NCBI GenBank assembly: GCA_014885115.2
Contig: WKLE02000426.1
Location: forward strand, 33,134-59,640
Reading direction: 5' to 3'
DNA length: 26,507 nt
DNA from: Asterionellopsis glacialis
Taxonomy: Eukaryota; Bacillariophyta; Plagiogrammaphyceae; Rhaphoneidales; Asterionellopsidaceae
This document shows, piece by piece, positions 1 through 8,274 of this stretch (positions within the stretch are counted from its first letter, which is position 1; each line of letters opens with the position of its first letter). The notes beneath the pieces are model-generated. The model was not told the DNA's origin and ran no database searches. It saw only the letters and a list, made by a program, of their open reading frames with translations. A program made the translations under genes and the position numbers.

Positions 1-361
1 TCTCATCCTTATGTCCTTGTTTTGTCAGTAAAAAAATAATCGGTGAAACAGTCATTCTGCGTTCACAATTATGGTACATCGAGTACCGGTATTCAAATTG
101 CATTTATGGACAGTATGGAACTTTCATACCAATTAGGTTCTGATATATTTTTACCTCAAAAAGGTGTGGCCGTTGAAACAGCTACAGTGCTTTGGACATA
201 ATTATTAACTCCAAAATAGGTCGCTCTCACTCAGGGTATTTATTTTATACATACAGACACTGTCTGTGCTATGTTCAGAAAGAATGGATACGTAGCACAG
301 CTCGTGGGACACAAGACTGCCGAAACGGGCCCGGAAGCAGAAGCTTCGTACTCTACTATCT

Positions 362-378
362 TCTGTAGAGTCTACAGA
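362..378. repeat. Perfect 17-bp odd-centred palindrome
   Basis: The sequence TCTGTAGA-G-TCTACAGA has two perfect 8-base arms around a single central base. It lies in DNA with no supported gene. It could be a site for a dimeric DNA-binding protein, but nothing else in the sequence shows a function. Confidence 0.6.
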
Positions 379-543
379 GCACCCCCTCTCAAATTGAAGT
401 TAAATGAATATCTTACTTTATATTGCAAACTCAATTTTGTTTTGTACCAAAATGAAAGGAAAACCCACGTTAAAGTGGTCTGTAAGTCGCCTACGAAGAA
501 TGTATAGCATCTGGCCTACCTATTGATGTACATACTTCTGTAA

Positions 544-550
544 GACGTCA
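544..550. promoter_or_regulatory. CRE-like ACGT-core site
   Basis: GACGTCA on the + strand reads TGACGTC on the other strand, an ACGT-core site of the type bound by bZIP proteins. In diatoms TGACGT elements are known in CO2-responsive promoters. It is more than 800 bases from the nearest supported start codon, so it may be chance. Confidence 0.15.
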
Positions 551-1367
551 TTCCTTCTCGCATCTTGAAAAAATCGTTATTCTTTCTGTACGACTTTGAT
601 TTATTAGAATTTCACTGTCATACATTCTGAGTGACACATTTGAGAATTACTCAATAGTATACCATTCAACGTCAAGTTGAAGAAGACTTTTGAATTAACA
701 CATAAGGTACACCCTGCCAAACTCAAGGTGACCGCGATCGTGCGAAATTTACTCCCAAATCAGTACCGGATTCGAAAGCTGTAATTTTTTCATTCAAGCT
801 TTGGCACGTGTTCCATGGTATGACACGGTAATTCTTCACCTAAGACAAAAACTGTTCCGAAGAAGGTGCGAAAGAATGATGTCTCGTGTTTGAAACTAAG
901 GGCACAACTTTAGTACAGGCAGCACTGTAAAAGCGAACTTTTTCTATTCCCGTAACGGTATGTTGGTAACCAGTATTGTTTCTATGTAAATATGACATTA
1001 GGCCTTTAAGAGTTTAAGGTTAAGAAATTCCTGTATTTATGCTATGGATGTGCCGATGGTACCACAAGTTACGTACATACGTTTTACGAGAACAGAACTT
1101 ATGGACTCCAGTATTCCTTTCGTGGTCTGTGTCACTAGTCCTACCCGAAAATCGTATCACTGTTCGTCAGCTGTGAAGCCTTGGGCCTTGAGGTCTTTGT
1201 GTGAAATTACGAATACGAGTCAAACTACGAATACGGCTCTTTTATGCGAGTCCCACAATTCTTCACGATTTTCGCAAATTATCACAAAAAAAAAACAATA
1301 AGAATTGACAATAGCCACCTTCGACGACGTTTACTATCATTAAAAAAAGAAGCATCAAATATCCAAC

Positions 1368-2042
1368 ATGCAGTCGACTATAATGAAATACAATAGTGAT
1401 GGGATCAGACACTGTCAGACTGGCCAATACAAAGCTGCCATGATTTCTTTCAACAGTGCCGTTCAAAAGCTACAAACATTGATTAATACAACAAGGCCAC
1501 CATCACCCGATCAACATTTCCGAACAACTTTCGGTTGGGAACCTTTCCATATCCCAGTTCATTTATCTAGTGGGGGTAGTAGCACTATTGATCAGGTCTA
1601 CAACTATCTTTCTGATATCAAATCGATTGGAAATTCTGATGATGATCTTGTTTTATGCTCTGTTGTGCTCATGTATAACTTGGCCTTGACCAGTCAGATA
1701 TATGGAACAGAACATTGCAAATCAAAAATTCTTTTGAACTCTTTGAAATTTTATAGAATAGCTGCTGGGCTGTTTACACAATCATGTAGAACAGGACATC
1801 AGCAACAAATTTTGCCCATGGCTTTGACGAATAATTTGGCACAACTTTATGTTGATATGTCAGATTATGACAATGCCGAAGTATGTTTGGAGAAACTTCG
1901 AACCATTCTATCACAGAATGACGATTATATCGACGACGACGACGAAGAAGAAGAAGAAGCGTTCAATTCTTCTGCTATACCAATTTTTTTTTATGAGAAT
2001 GCATTTGTTTTTGATACGCCAAAAATAGCACATGCGGCCTAA
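1368..2042 (+). CDS. TPR-like protein, diatom-type family
   Basis: This intronless ORF encodes 224 residues from an ATG at 1368, with no earlier in-frame ATG close by. Helical pairs resembling tetratricopeptide repeats are visible at about residues 7-36 (N..G....Q..YKAA...F..A), 98-140 (VVLMYNLAL..) and 147-182 (MALTNNLAQLYVDMSDYDNAEVC). A run of Asp and Glu follows (residues 185-197), then a hydrophobic segment and an alanine-rich end. This order, TPR-like helices then an acidic stretch then a short Phe/Ala tail, resembles a large group of uncharacterised diatom proteins. TPR proteins usually hold protein partners. No partner or cellular location can be inferred. There is no signal peptide. 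Confidence 0.75.
   Translation: MQSTIMKYNSDGIRHCQTGQYKAAMISFNSAVQKLQTLINTTRPPSPDQHFRTTFGWEPFHIPVHLSSGGSSTIDQVYNYLSDIKSIGNSDDDLVLCSVVLMYNLALTSQIYGTEHCKSKILLNSLKFYRIAAGLFTQSCRTGHQQQILPMALTNNLAQLYVDMSDYDNAEVCLEKLRTILSQNDDYIDDDDEEEEEAFNSSAIPIFFYENAFVFDTPKIAHAA
1931..1959 (+). repeat. GAC/GAA trinucleotide microsatellite in coding sequence
   Basis: About four GAC units run directly into about five GAA units, encoding Asp-Asp-Asp-Asp-Glu-Glu-Glu-Glu-Glu near the C-terminus of the TPR-like protein. The repeat keeps frame whatever the copy number, so length variation would only change the acidic tract. Confidence 0.85.
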
Positions 2043-3272
2043 ATATGTAACGGAAGAAAATAAGAGAGAAGAGAAGAGAGAGAGATTCAAATACCCGTCA
2101 TCTGTAAGCACTAAACTTTATAGTTAACGAACTAGCTATTTATTTAAAAAAATATTTCATGGTTGTAATGACATAATGTATTATGTTCGAATGTATTGTT
2201 TTTTTGAAATTGGCATGAGTATCTACGAAAAAAATTCCATAAGCTTAGCTTTCCCTGCAGCTAAAGTGGGTTTGCTGATATTTACTTTTTTCTTCATACA
2301 GTTCTTACCTCCTCTTTATGTCGCGTATCTAGCAGCCTGATTGGAATCCCCTACCTCCCCTATATATATAACATTACCAGGACTAGTACCCTTACAACAA
2401 GAAACAGTAAAGCCTCGGTTTGTTATCAATGAGACAAGAAGTTATTTGTATTCTTTAGTGCAGTGCCTACGCTATCAAGCAATTACTGTAGCTGTAATAT
2501 CCATAGGTGCACTTTGGAGTAATTGTGCAAATTCGCCATTGTTGTAACCATACAAAATATTGTGGTTCAAGCTTGAAGGGTATCAGTTTCCCAAGTCAAC
2601 CATGGTAGTTGAAGTCAGAGTATCAGCAAGTGAATTATCATTTCCTTGATGGTGTGGAGAGCATACCCTGTAGGTACCGATCAATGACTTAGTCCAAGTG
2701 CAGTATCATTTTGAATATTGTCCAACTGCTTGCAAGTACAAGTATGCCTTCGAATCTATCGCTTGAGTTGTCACCCTTTGTTGAAGTTCCTTGAATTTTG
2801 AAGCTGTCCATATTTACTTTGACGCCCCCCTTTGCTTCCAAATCGCCCCGCAACCCTCGGATATTGCTCCTTGATACACCACAAAGACAAACACCCAAAA
2901 CTACGCTTCTTTTAAAAAAAAATTACTGGTTACATCTAGCATGCGATCATGTTAAAATCTTTCACCAGTGATACCAATTTCGAAAAGTCCCAGTCATTCC
3001 GTTTCGCAAGCTTCCTGGTACCAGGCAACACGAAGGCAATGCCTTAGACTTGGACCTCCAGAGGTACCTATGTCTTCAAAACCTCTTTTTAAAAAATATG
3101 AAAGAGACGGATACTCCATGGAATGCACAAGGATGAAAGCAGGGATTGCAGTGGAAAAAAATTAACAAATGGAGAACGTTTATAAAGATGGGTGCGTCTT
3201 TCTATTCTACAAAGTTTGTCTAAACATTTGAACTTTTTTACATGCTACTTTATTTTGAGAAACACAATCCAA
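2043..3272. other. Intergenic, no supported gene
   Basis: This is about 1.2 kb between the TPR-like gene and the PPOX-like gene, which lies on the other strand. A purine-rich GAGA tract follows the TPR stop (about 2058-2085). Short ORFs at 2341-2547 (+), 2689-2898 (-) and 2968-3165 (+) have no recognisable domains, and the first of them lacks an ATG at its first codon. A decayed gene or element cannot be excluded, but nothing here supports one. Confidence 0.5.
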
Positions 3273-3911
3273 TTATGAGGATATTCCCTGGCCGACATCC
3301 CACTTGGTAACTTGATCATCAATGTTGCATATACGGGCAGATGTCACATCGACACACAATATAGCAATATCATCTCCTACAATAAATTGTGGGTAATCTG
3401 GATTATGTTTCAAATGCTCTGCTCTGTATAATTCAGCCTTTGCCGAATCTTCAACAATACGGCAATTTCCATTGAGAGTAATTGAATATACTCCATCACT
3501 ACCATCTTGTTGAAAATCATGAACCAACAAGGCAACACCACGTTGCTTTTGAAGCATAGAAAACTTCTTTGTTTTGGTATTGGTAGACATAATCACAACC
3601 TCACCATCTTCTTCATCACAAAGGTACGTGAACCTCATGAGAGATAAGTGTGAACTAGATACTTCTGTATCGACCGTAGACAAATATGCCAATCGACAAG
3701 CGCTCAACATTTTACGGATTGTTGGAGGGAAAGGTGGCTTTATACTTGATCGGCGTCGTGCCATGCTGGCAAGAGATGGGTTCTTGTCATTATCTGCTGT
3801 ATCATCTTTACTGGAGGCCGTTTTGTACCACTGATAGTATAGCAAGGGGATGGTGACAAATATCAATGCGGTCAACAGAAGCTGTTGTTGATTCCCCGCT
3901 GTTGGTGTCAT
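3273..3911 (-). CDS. PPOX-like FMN-binding split-barrel protein, membrane-anchored
   Basis: The first ATG in the frame is at 3911; the ORF stays open upstream but only with a GTG. The protein is 212 residues. Residues about 10-27 form one hydrophobic segment (LLLTALIFVTIPLLYYQW), a likely signal anchor. A Ser/Lys/Asp linker follows, then a split-barrel domain from about residue 62. Family-like stretches include LAYLSTV, SHLSLMRFTYL, VIMSTNTKTKKF, ALLVHDF, SITLNG and HNPDYPQFIVGDDIAI. This matches the pyridoxamine 5'-phosphate oxidase-like superfamily, whose members bind FMN or related cofactors. The substrate is unknown, and it need not be a true PNPO. It is transcribed divergently from ccdA across about 540 bases. 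The domain call is firm and the reaction is not. Confidence 0.8.
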   Translation of the reverse strand: MTPTAGNQQQLLLTALIFVTIPLLYYQWYKTASSKDDTADNDKNPSLASMARRRSSIKPPFPPTIRKMLSACRLAYLSTVDTEVSSSHLSLMRFTYLCDEEDGEVVIMSTNTKTKKFSMLQKQRGVALLVHDFQQDGSDGVYSITLNGNCRIVEDSAKAELYRAEHLKHNPDYPQFIVGDDIAILCVDVTSARICNIDDQVTKWDVGQGISS

Positions 3912-4004
3912 GGTTGATATTTTTGTGATATCTTTGGATGATGATGTGTTCACTCGTACAGTGTACAGTGTAGGACCTATGTACCTGGTATGATTTGAGA
4001 GTAG

Positions 4005-4021
4005 ATACAGGATACCTGTAT
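4005..4021. repeat. 17-bp palindrome upstream of PPOX-like gene
   Basis: ATACAGG-ATA-CCTGTAT has perfect 7-base arms around three bases. The 9-mer TACCTGTAT inside it recurs at 13157-13165 upstream of the SLC6 gene, where it is part of another inverted repeat (TGTACC...GGTACA, 13154-13172). It is a possible regulatory site. Confidence 0.4.
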
Positions 4022-4294
4022 GGAGTCAACGTGTTTCCCATCCAGATGATGCTTGTTTTCAGTCATCAGAGGGACAGAGCACTGCTGGCGCGCACTTTTG
4101 CACCGAATATTAAAATTCCGGGAACTATCTAGGGACGACCGGATTTTTGGTGGCTGACGTACACATCTTTCTCTCATACACACAATTCTACAAAAATAGC
4201 ATCTGTTTCTTTCCTCGAAATCTCATCTTTGTGGAGGAAGAATCAACGACAGATCTTGAGATCGATCAACATCTGCATCAGTGACGCAGTGCAC

Positions 4295-4303
4295 CTAGTC
4301 TAG
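4295..4303. promoter_or_regulatory. CTAGTCTAG motif, about 150 bases upstream of ccdA
   Basis: This is the reverse complement of the CTAGACTAG found at 7198-7206 upstream of the bZIP gene. The related 8-mer CTAGACTA also occurs near two other genes. A regulatory role is inferred only from recurrence and position. Confidence 0.3.
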
Positions 4304-4449
4304 AGTGTCTTCCCCTATCGCCGACTCGAAACAAAATATTTGTTGTCGATAAAGTAGGACTTGACTTGTTTGACATATCTTTGAGCTATAACATCCTACT
4401 CAGAGGTATTAAAGCCCCGTTAACGACTAACTCTACCAGAAGAAAAATT

Positions 4450-5610
4450 ATGCAACCAAGAAATAGAAGAACAACACATTTCGCACTTCTAGCCATTGTA
4501 TCTTGTTCAATATCAAGAACGAGTGCTTTCATAGCTCCTGCACTTACGTCGACAAGAAATTCTGATTTACAAAGAGCAGATAATGGACTTCTTCGACCAA
4601 AATCGGCAGGGTTCCCTGTCATTCATATTCACTCTAATCAACGAAAACCACCATCTTCCTCCTCCTCTGCCATATCAATGGGTTTAGATTTCGAAACACT
4701 TTTGTATAATGCAGAAAGTGCAGCTTCTAGTTTGGCGTCTCTATCGTTAAATGACCCTACATCGATATGGAAGTCTTTTCCTGTCATGTACGGTGCTGGA
4801 TTATTAACTTCCGTTAGTCCATGTGTTTGGGGACTACTACCACTTACAGTATCGTATATTTCAACTGCTGCTGGAGAACGAGAAGATAAGCAAGCTCTCA
4901 TCCCTACTGTAGCATTCGCCGCTGGATTGGCTTCTGTATTTTGTACTCTTGGACTTATTGCGGCATCCGTTGGAGGTGTCTTTGGTAGTAGTGGAGTTGG
5001 AGGAGGTGATTCTGGTGGTTTAGGTGAATTCGTTGTAGCTGCATTGTCTTCAGGAGTTTGTCTTGTCATGGGATTACAACTATTGAATTTAGTTAATTTA
5101 CCATTGCCATCCTTTGAATTCGACCTTCCCCTGGAACAATCGAACAAGTCCTCGCAATCCTCATCTGAAATTTTACTTGATGGTAGTGGCACCATACTTC
5201 CTACAGAAAATAGTGAAGGTATACAACAAAATGGAAAAAGCCAAGCTGGTGCTATTATTCGAACATTCCTATTGGGTGGATCTAGTGCCTTGGTAGCAAG
5301 TCCATGTGCTACACCTGTCTTGACATCCATCTTGGCATACGTCGCAAAGGCACAAAATCCAGCATTGGGTGTACTTTATTTGTTTGGTTATACCATTGGA
5401 TATTCCACACCACTGCTAATTGTGGCGGCAACTGGTGGTCAAGCTCTTGCCAATATGAAGGGAGATGGTGGTGACTCAATGTATGGCAAAATTGCCCCGT
5501 GGGTATCACCCCTGACTGCTGGTGTTTTACTGTACTATGGGACAAATGGACTCTTGTATGCTTTGTTTGGTGATCCGTCATTGGCAGGACTTGCTCCTGT
5601 GATCTACTAA
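4450..5610 (+). CDS. ccdA: Plastid-targeted cytochrome c biogenesis protein CcdA
   Basis: CcdA proteins carry reducing equivalents across the thylakoid membrane to the lumen, keeping thiols reduced for haem attachment to c-type cytochromes. I start at the ATG at 4450 (386 residues); the upstream open frame has no ATG. Residues 10-26 are a hydrophobic signal peptide ending in TSAF-IAP (24-30), the diatom-type ASAFAP cleavage motif with Phe27. A Ser/Arg-rich transit-like segment runs to about residue 77. The membrane domain has the two family cysteines, Cys125 in SPCVWGLLP and Cys286 in SPCATPVL, set in about six hydrophobic helices. A Ser-rich hydrophilic loop of about 45 residues (222-267) separates the two halves and is longer than I expect for bacterial CcdA. 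The order signal peptide, transit peptide, membrane domain implies import through four membranes to the thylakoid. No intron is needed. Confidence 0.9.
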   Translation: MQPRNRRTTHFALLAIVSCSISRTSAFIAPALTSTRNSDLQRADNGLLRPKSAGFPVIHIHSNQRKPPSSSSSAISMGLDFETLLYNAESAASSLASLSLNDPTSIWKSFPVMYGAGLLTSVSPCVWGLLPLTVSYISTAAGEREDKQALIPTVAFAAGLASVFCTLGLIAASVGGVFGSSGVGGGDSGGLGEFVVAALSSGVCLVMGLQLLNLVNLPLPSFEFDLPLEQSNKSSQSSSEILLDGSGTILPTENSEGIQQNGKSQAGAIIRTFLLGGSSALVASPCATPVLTSILAYVAKAQNPALGVLYLFGYTIGYSTPLLIVAATGGQALANMKGDGGDSMYGKIAPWVSPLTAGVLLYYGTNGLLYALFGDPSLAGLAPVIY

Positions 5611-5930
5611 AAGATGTTTTGCTGGGCTATAAATTATCCTACTATTATATTTTAATACGGGTGCGCTCCATGTTCATAAGACCATTTTGAAAAGACTAAG
5701 CTACGATACTACATAAGATATTCATTAAGGCATTTTGAACAAACAGAATTTTAATATATGAAATGTTAAAGCTGCTCAGCGTATTTGTTACTGCGTTTCT
5801 TTCATTTTTGTTGCACCTAAAACATGTTTTTTAAAAAAGGAAAAGACGCTCTCGTAGTTTTCTTGTATGATCGTGCCGCATTCCCTGCATGTATGTATAC
5901 TATTGGGGAAAATTCTTAATCTTGGTGTTA
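5611..5930. other. Convergent intergenic region, ccdA and bZIP 3' ends
   Basis: These 320 AT-rich bases separate the 3' ends of ccdA (+) and the bZIP locus (-). No ORF, RNA gene or strong hairpin stands out. It must hold both 3' UTRs and polyadenylation regions. Confidence 0.5.
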
Positions 5931-6290
5931 TCATAATTCCATGAAATTTTGTATGTTTTCTGAATCATAGTCTTCAAGTACATCGGCAAGAAAATCGTGC
6001 AAGTCTGAATCATCAGAAGTAACTTCTGGACTTCCATCAGACCATACACTTTCTTCAGACGACGATGATGATGTTGAAGAATCTAATTCAACCTGAGTGG
6101 GTATTTCGTTGTTGATGGGAGGTAAATATAAATCAGTAGTGGCATCAGTGATCTTCGCTGCTGGAAGTTGTTGTTGACCAATTCGATGGGCTACAAAAAG
6201 AGCCAAGGTCGTGTACAATAGAGCATAAACCGAACAGCTGTGAAACTCGGATACAGGTCGCGAGTTACACTGCTTCAGAATTTGCTCCAT
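5931..6290 (-). CDS. In-frame downstream ORF, probable C-terminal part of the bZIP protein
   Basis: This ORF of 119 codons lies in the same frame as the bZIP ORF and starts only two codons after its TAA stop. It encodes a hydrophobic stretch (SVYALLYTTLALFVAHR) followed by a Ser/Asp/Glu-rich tail ending in acidic and hydrophobic residues (DLHDFLADVLEDYDSENIQ), which looks like an acidic activation domain. Its composition looks coding, not like 3' UTR. It may be joined to the bZIP by removal of a 105-base intron (6374-6270) that contains the stop, by stop readthrough, or in another allele lacking the stop. An independent small protein is less likely, because a second cistron right behind a stop is unusual in eukaryotes. 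Confidence 0.45.
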   Translation of the reverse strand: MEQILKQCNSRPVSEFHSCSVYALLYTTLALFVAHRIGQQQLPAAKITDATTDLYLPPINNEIPTQVELDSSTSSSSSEESVWSDGSPEVTSDDSDLHDFLADVLEDYDSENIQNFMEL

Positions 6291-6374
6291 TATTTTTTAG
6301 GGTGTGATCTTGACTCGTGCATGAGGTCGAGAGATCATCTCAATTATATGCTGCTGCTGATTCTTGTTATTTAC
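6270..6374 (-). other. Candidate retained intron (exitron) spanning the bZIP stop codon
   Basis: Read on the minus strand, this segment begins GTAAAT at a codon boundary (Val231) and ends AAGCAG at a codon boundary. It is 105 bases long, a multiple of three, and contains the TAA stop within CCCTAAAA. Its length matches the other introns here (91-122 bases in most genes). Removing it would give one ORF of 342 residues. Against it, the segment also reads as plausible coding sequence (IIEMISRPHARVKI), and its acceptor lacks a clear pyrimidine tract. Confidence 0.3.
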
Positions 6375-7064
6375 GTCATCCATCTGACAACTATCGCCCC
6401 CCTCATCTGGTGGGTGGTAGTCAGAAAGCATAAACGGTGATGGCAGTTCTTCTGGTGGTTCTTCAATAGTATGACTTGGTGAATATAGAGGGGATACAAC
6501 CCCATCATGAACATGTAGTCCAGGTTCAGACGACACCAAGAAATGGTGGCGCGATGAATGATGGTTCTTTTGTAGATCTTCATTCATAGTTTCAAGCTCT
6601 ACGATGTGCTTCATAGCTGCATCATATTTCTTCTGAAGATCACCCATGGCTTGCTCAAGTTCTTCAATTCTAGTTCGGGTTTTCTTTCGGGATTCAGCTG
6701 CGCTGAGACGATTTCTCACGCGCCTAGCTTCCTTCCTCCATGCCACAAGTTCTTTCTTTGTCATGGGAACACCAGGCTCGTATCGAGCCTGTTTCTTGAT
6801 TCCTGTAATATGTGGCTTTGGTTTCTCTGCTGGTGTTTCGTCACCGCATTCAGATGAGGACGATGAACCATCACTTGCAGTGAAATCACCTTCGTCGCAT
6901 TCTTCATCTTCTTCAGGGCGCTTTCGCTTTTGGGACTCGCCTGTATCTGTCGCCTTGCCTTGTTTTGCTAATGCACGTTGTTTTTGAAGGAGTTCTCTAC
7001 GGCGCTTTCTTGCGAGCGCCGAATCCGACATTGTTGTGGATTGGCACTCTTCCACGGATGTCAT
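6297..7064 (-). CDS. bZIP transcription factor
   Basis: The ORF encodes 255 residues from an ATG at 7064. The bZIP domain lies at about residues 104-165. The basic region has the invariant N-x7-R pattern (NRLSAAESR, Asn118 and Arg126), preceded by ELVAWRKEARRVR. A leucine zipper with heptad-spaced hydrophobic residues follows (IEELEQAM through ELETMNEDL). A Lys/Arg-rich N-terminus with KRKRP (47-50 region) can serve as nuclear localisation signal, and residues 52-76 are acidic and Ser-rich. Such proteins bind ACGT-core DNA as dimers in the nucleus. The targets are unknown. The in-frame continuation after the stop suggests that this may be only one isoform. A perfect palindrome, CTACTAGACTAGTAG, lies about 130 bases upstream of the start. 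Confidence 0.9.
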   Translation of the reverse strand: MTSVEECQSTTMSDSALARKRRRELLQKQRALAKQGKATDTGESQKRKRPEEDEECDEGDFTASDGSSSSSECGDETPAEKPKPHITGIKKQARYEPGVPMTKKELVAWRKEARRVRNRLSAAESRKKTRTRIEELEQAMGDLQKKYDAAMKHIVELETMNEDLQKNHHSSRHHFLVSSEPGLHVHDGVVSPLYSPSHTIEEPPEELPSPFMLSDYHPPDEGGDSCQMDDVNNKNQQQHIIEMISRPHARVKITP

Positions 7065-7194
7065 TTTGTTGAGACTTGGGGTTTCTCGTGGTTCTTGATT
7101 GGTTCGAAAAGTGAGACTATTTCGCTTGCAACAAAAATGCTAAAAAAATGTGAGAGTTGAAAGCTGATGTGGTTGTCGTCTACGTAAAAACATA

Positions 7195-7209
7195 CTACTA
7201 GACTAGTAG
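7195..7209. promoter_or_regulatory. Perfect palindrome upstream of the bZIP gene
   Basis: CTACTAG-A-CTAGTAG has perfect 7-base arms about one central base and contains the recurrent CTAGACTAG motif at 7198-7206. It lies about 130 bases before the bZIP ATG. A dimeric factor site is plausible but not shown. Confidence 0.4.
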
Positions 7210-7480
7210 AACTTCAAAAACTAGAATTACATGTCGTGGGACTAAATCATCAAAATTGCCACTTGTCATTTTCACTCCTTGAGAGTATAATGGTATATGC
7301 TATACGTTACGTGAGGATATATTACGAGGTGATGTACCCTAGATGTTTTGTTTTGACACTGCTGGTGGGGAGTGGGTGAAATTCAAATTGTTCTTTGCTT
7401 CGTATGTATGTCAGTGGTTCTTTGCTTCTTTGTGCAACCACGTAGGTATTCTCTCGACGATGCTTTATGCAACGCAATGA

Positions 7481-7631
7481 TTGATTACCAGGGATGTTGA
7501 ATACTTTCAATCTGTATATTTGCCTGGAAAATCGACGTTTGTTACTGTATACATGTATTGATTAGACTACCAGCTATCGAAGACTTGCAATCTATATATT
7601 TGCCTTGAAAAGCGACGGTTGTTACTGTATA
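7481..7631. repeat. Imperfect direct tandem duplication, period about 80
   Basis: Unit 1 starts at about 7481 (TTGATTACCA) and unit 2 at about 7558 (TTGATTAGAC). The best conserved part is CAATCT-TATATTTGCCT-GAAAA-CGACG-TTGTTACTGTATA, found near 7508-7551 and 7588-7631, exactly 80 bases apart with a few substitutions. This is a local segmental duplication in noncoding DNA. It has no ORF and no transposon ends. Confidence 0.8.
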
Positions 7632-7959
7632 AACGCGTAAAAACCTATCAATGATTGAATATTCTCTAGAAACAAGCAGCCTTTCTTTTCAAATCTAAGA
7701 AAACTATGTTCTTGTTCCGTTCTTTTCAGGAAATGTTTATTCGACTAGTGTGGCATTAGTCTGAGGGGTTTGCCTCTGTTCTTGTTTTCTATTTTGAACG
7801 TTCAAGAAGAAGAAAAATGCGTAGACACTAAAAACTGCTCTGAACTTTGTGTCCACGAAAAAGCTGCCAACTGGACCGGCGGAGAAAGGATTGCGCAGTC
7901 TACAAGATACCTGAAATGGAAGCTATTAGTAAGGGGAGAGTTTCAGTTCACTATGGTAT

Positions 7960-7967
7960 GACGTCGT
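7960..7967 (+). promoter_or_regulatory. CRE-like TGACGTCG
   Basis: TGACGTCG, an ACGT-core site of the bZIP-binding type, lies about 310 bases upstream of the HA-repeat ATG and about 900 bases from the bZIP ATG. It could serve either gene or be chance. Confidence 0.2.
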
Positions 7968-8167
7968 AGAGGAAAGAGATAACGCAGTATGAACACCCTG
8001 CTAGCTAGACATTCGATGGGTGAAAGAGGATACATGAAAGTCCGACTTTTCAGAGTCATCTCAACGCATGTATGTGCATAAAATTATAATTGCAATTAAT
8101 CTCGAATTCCTATGAGCAGATGCATCCCAACGGAACAGATCGCTAACATTTCTTTTACATGCTTGGT

Positions 8168-8174
8168 TATAAAG
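8168..8174 (+). promoter_or_regulatory. TATA-like box for HA-repeat gene
   Basis: TATAAAG lies about 100 bases before the ATG at 8275. It would place a start of transcription near 8200 and give a 5' UTR of about 75 bases. The region is AT-rich, so chance occurrence is possible. Confidence 0.3.
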
Positions 8175-8274
8175 CTCCAGAGGTACGGTGCTCTGTTTTT
8201 GATCACTTTTTTCTCCACCAGTAGAAGAATTGCCGCCCGTGATTACCATCTGTATTTTTAATACCTCGAACACC

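Larger units (their letters stand above)
1..1367. other. Intergenic, no supported gene
   Basis: This stretch left of the TPR-like gene is AT-rich and holds only short ORFs (for example 271-507 and 1044-1301) with no recognisable domain and no convincing splice partners. It contains one perfect palindrome (362-378), one ACGT-core site (544-550) and the 10-mer TACGAATACG twice, at 1208-1217 and 1226-1235. I see no RNA gene. Confidence 0.6.
3912..4449. other. Divergent intergenic region between PPOX-like gene and ccdA
   Basis: This 538-base region should hold both promoters. It contains a palindrome at 4005-4021, about 100 bases from the PPOX ATG, and CTAGTCTAG at 4295-4303, about 150 bases from the ccdA ATG. 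The ccdA frame is open back to 4366 but only through a TTG codon. No classical TATA box is evident. Confidence 0.5.
7065..8274. other. Divergent intergenic region between bZIP and HA-repeat genes
   Basis: About 1.2 kb without a convincing gene. It carries a perfect palindrome (7195-7209), a diverged direct duplication of about 80 bases (7481-7631), a CRE-like site (7960-7967) and a TATA-like box (8168-8174). An ORF at 7770-7961 starts only with TTG and shows no domain. Confidence 0.5.

Noticed and set aside
271..507. Short ORF of 78 codons
   Set aside because: It has an ATG but no recognised domain, lies in AT-rich gene-poor DNA and contains the 17-base palindrome.
2043..3272. Possible decayed retroelement
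   Set aside because: Short ORFs here show no gag, protease, integrase or reverse transcriptase motifs, and no terminal repeats were seen.
4638..5330. A 230-codon ORF antisense to ccdA
   Set aside because: It is a shadow of the ccdA frame, with no domain, while ccdA on the + strand has clear family motifs.
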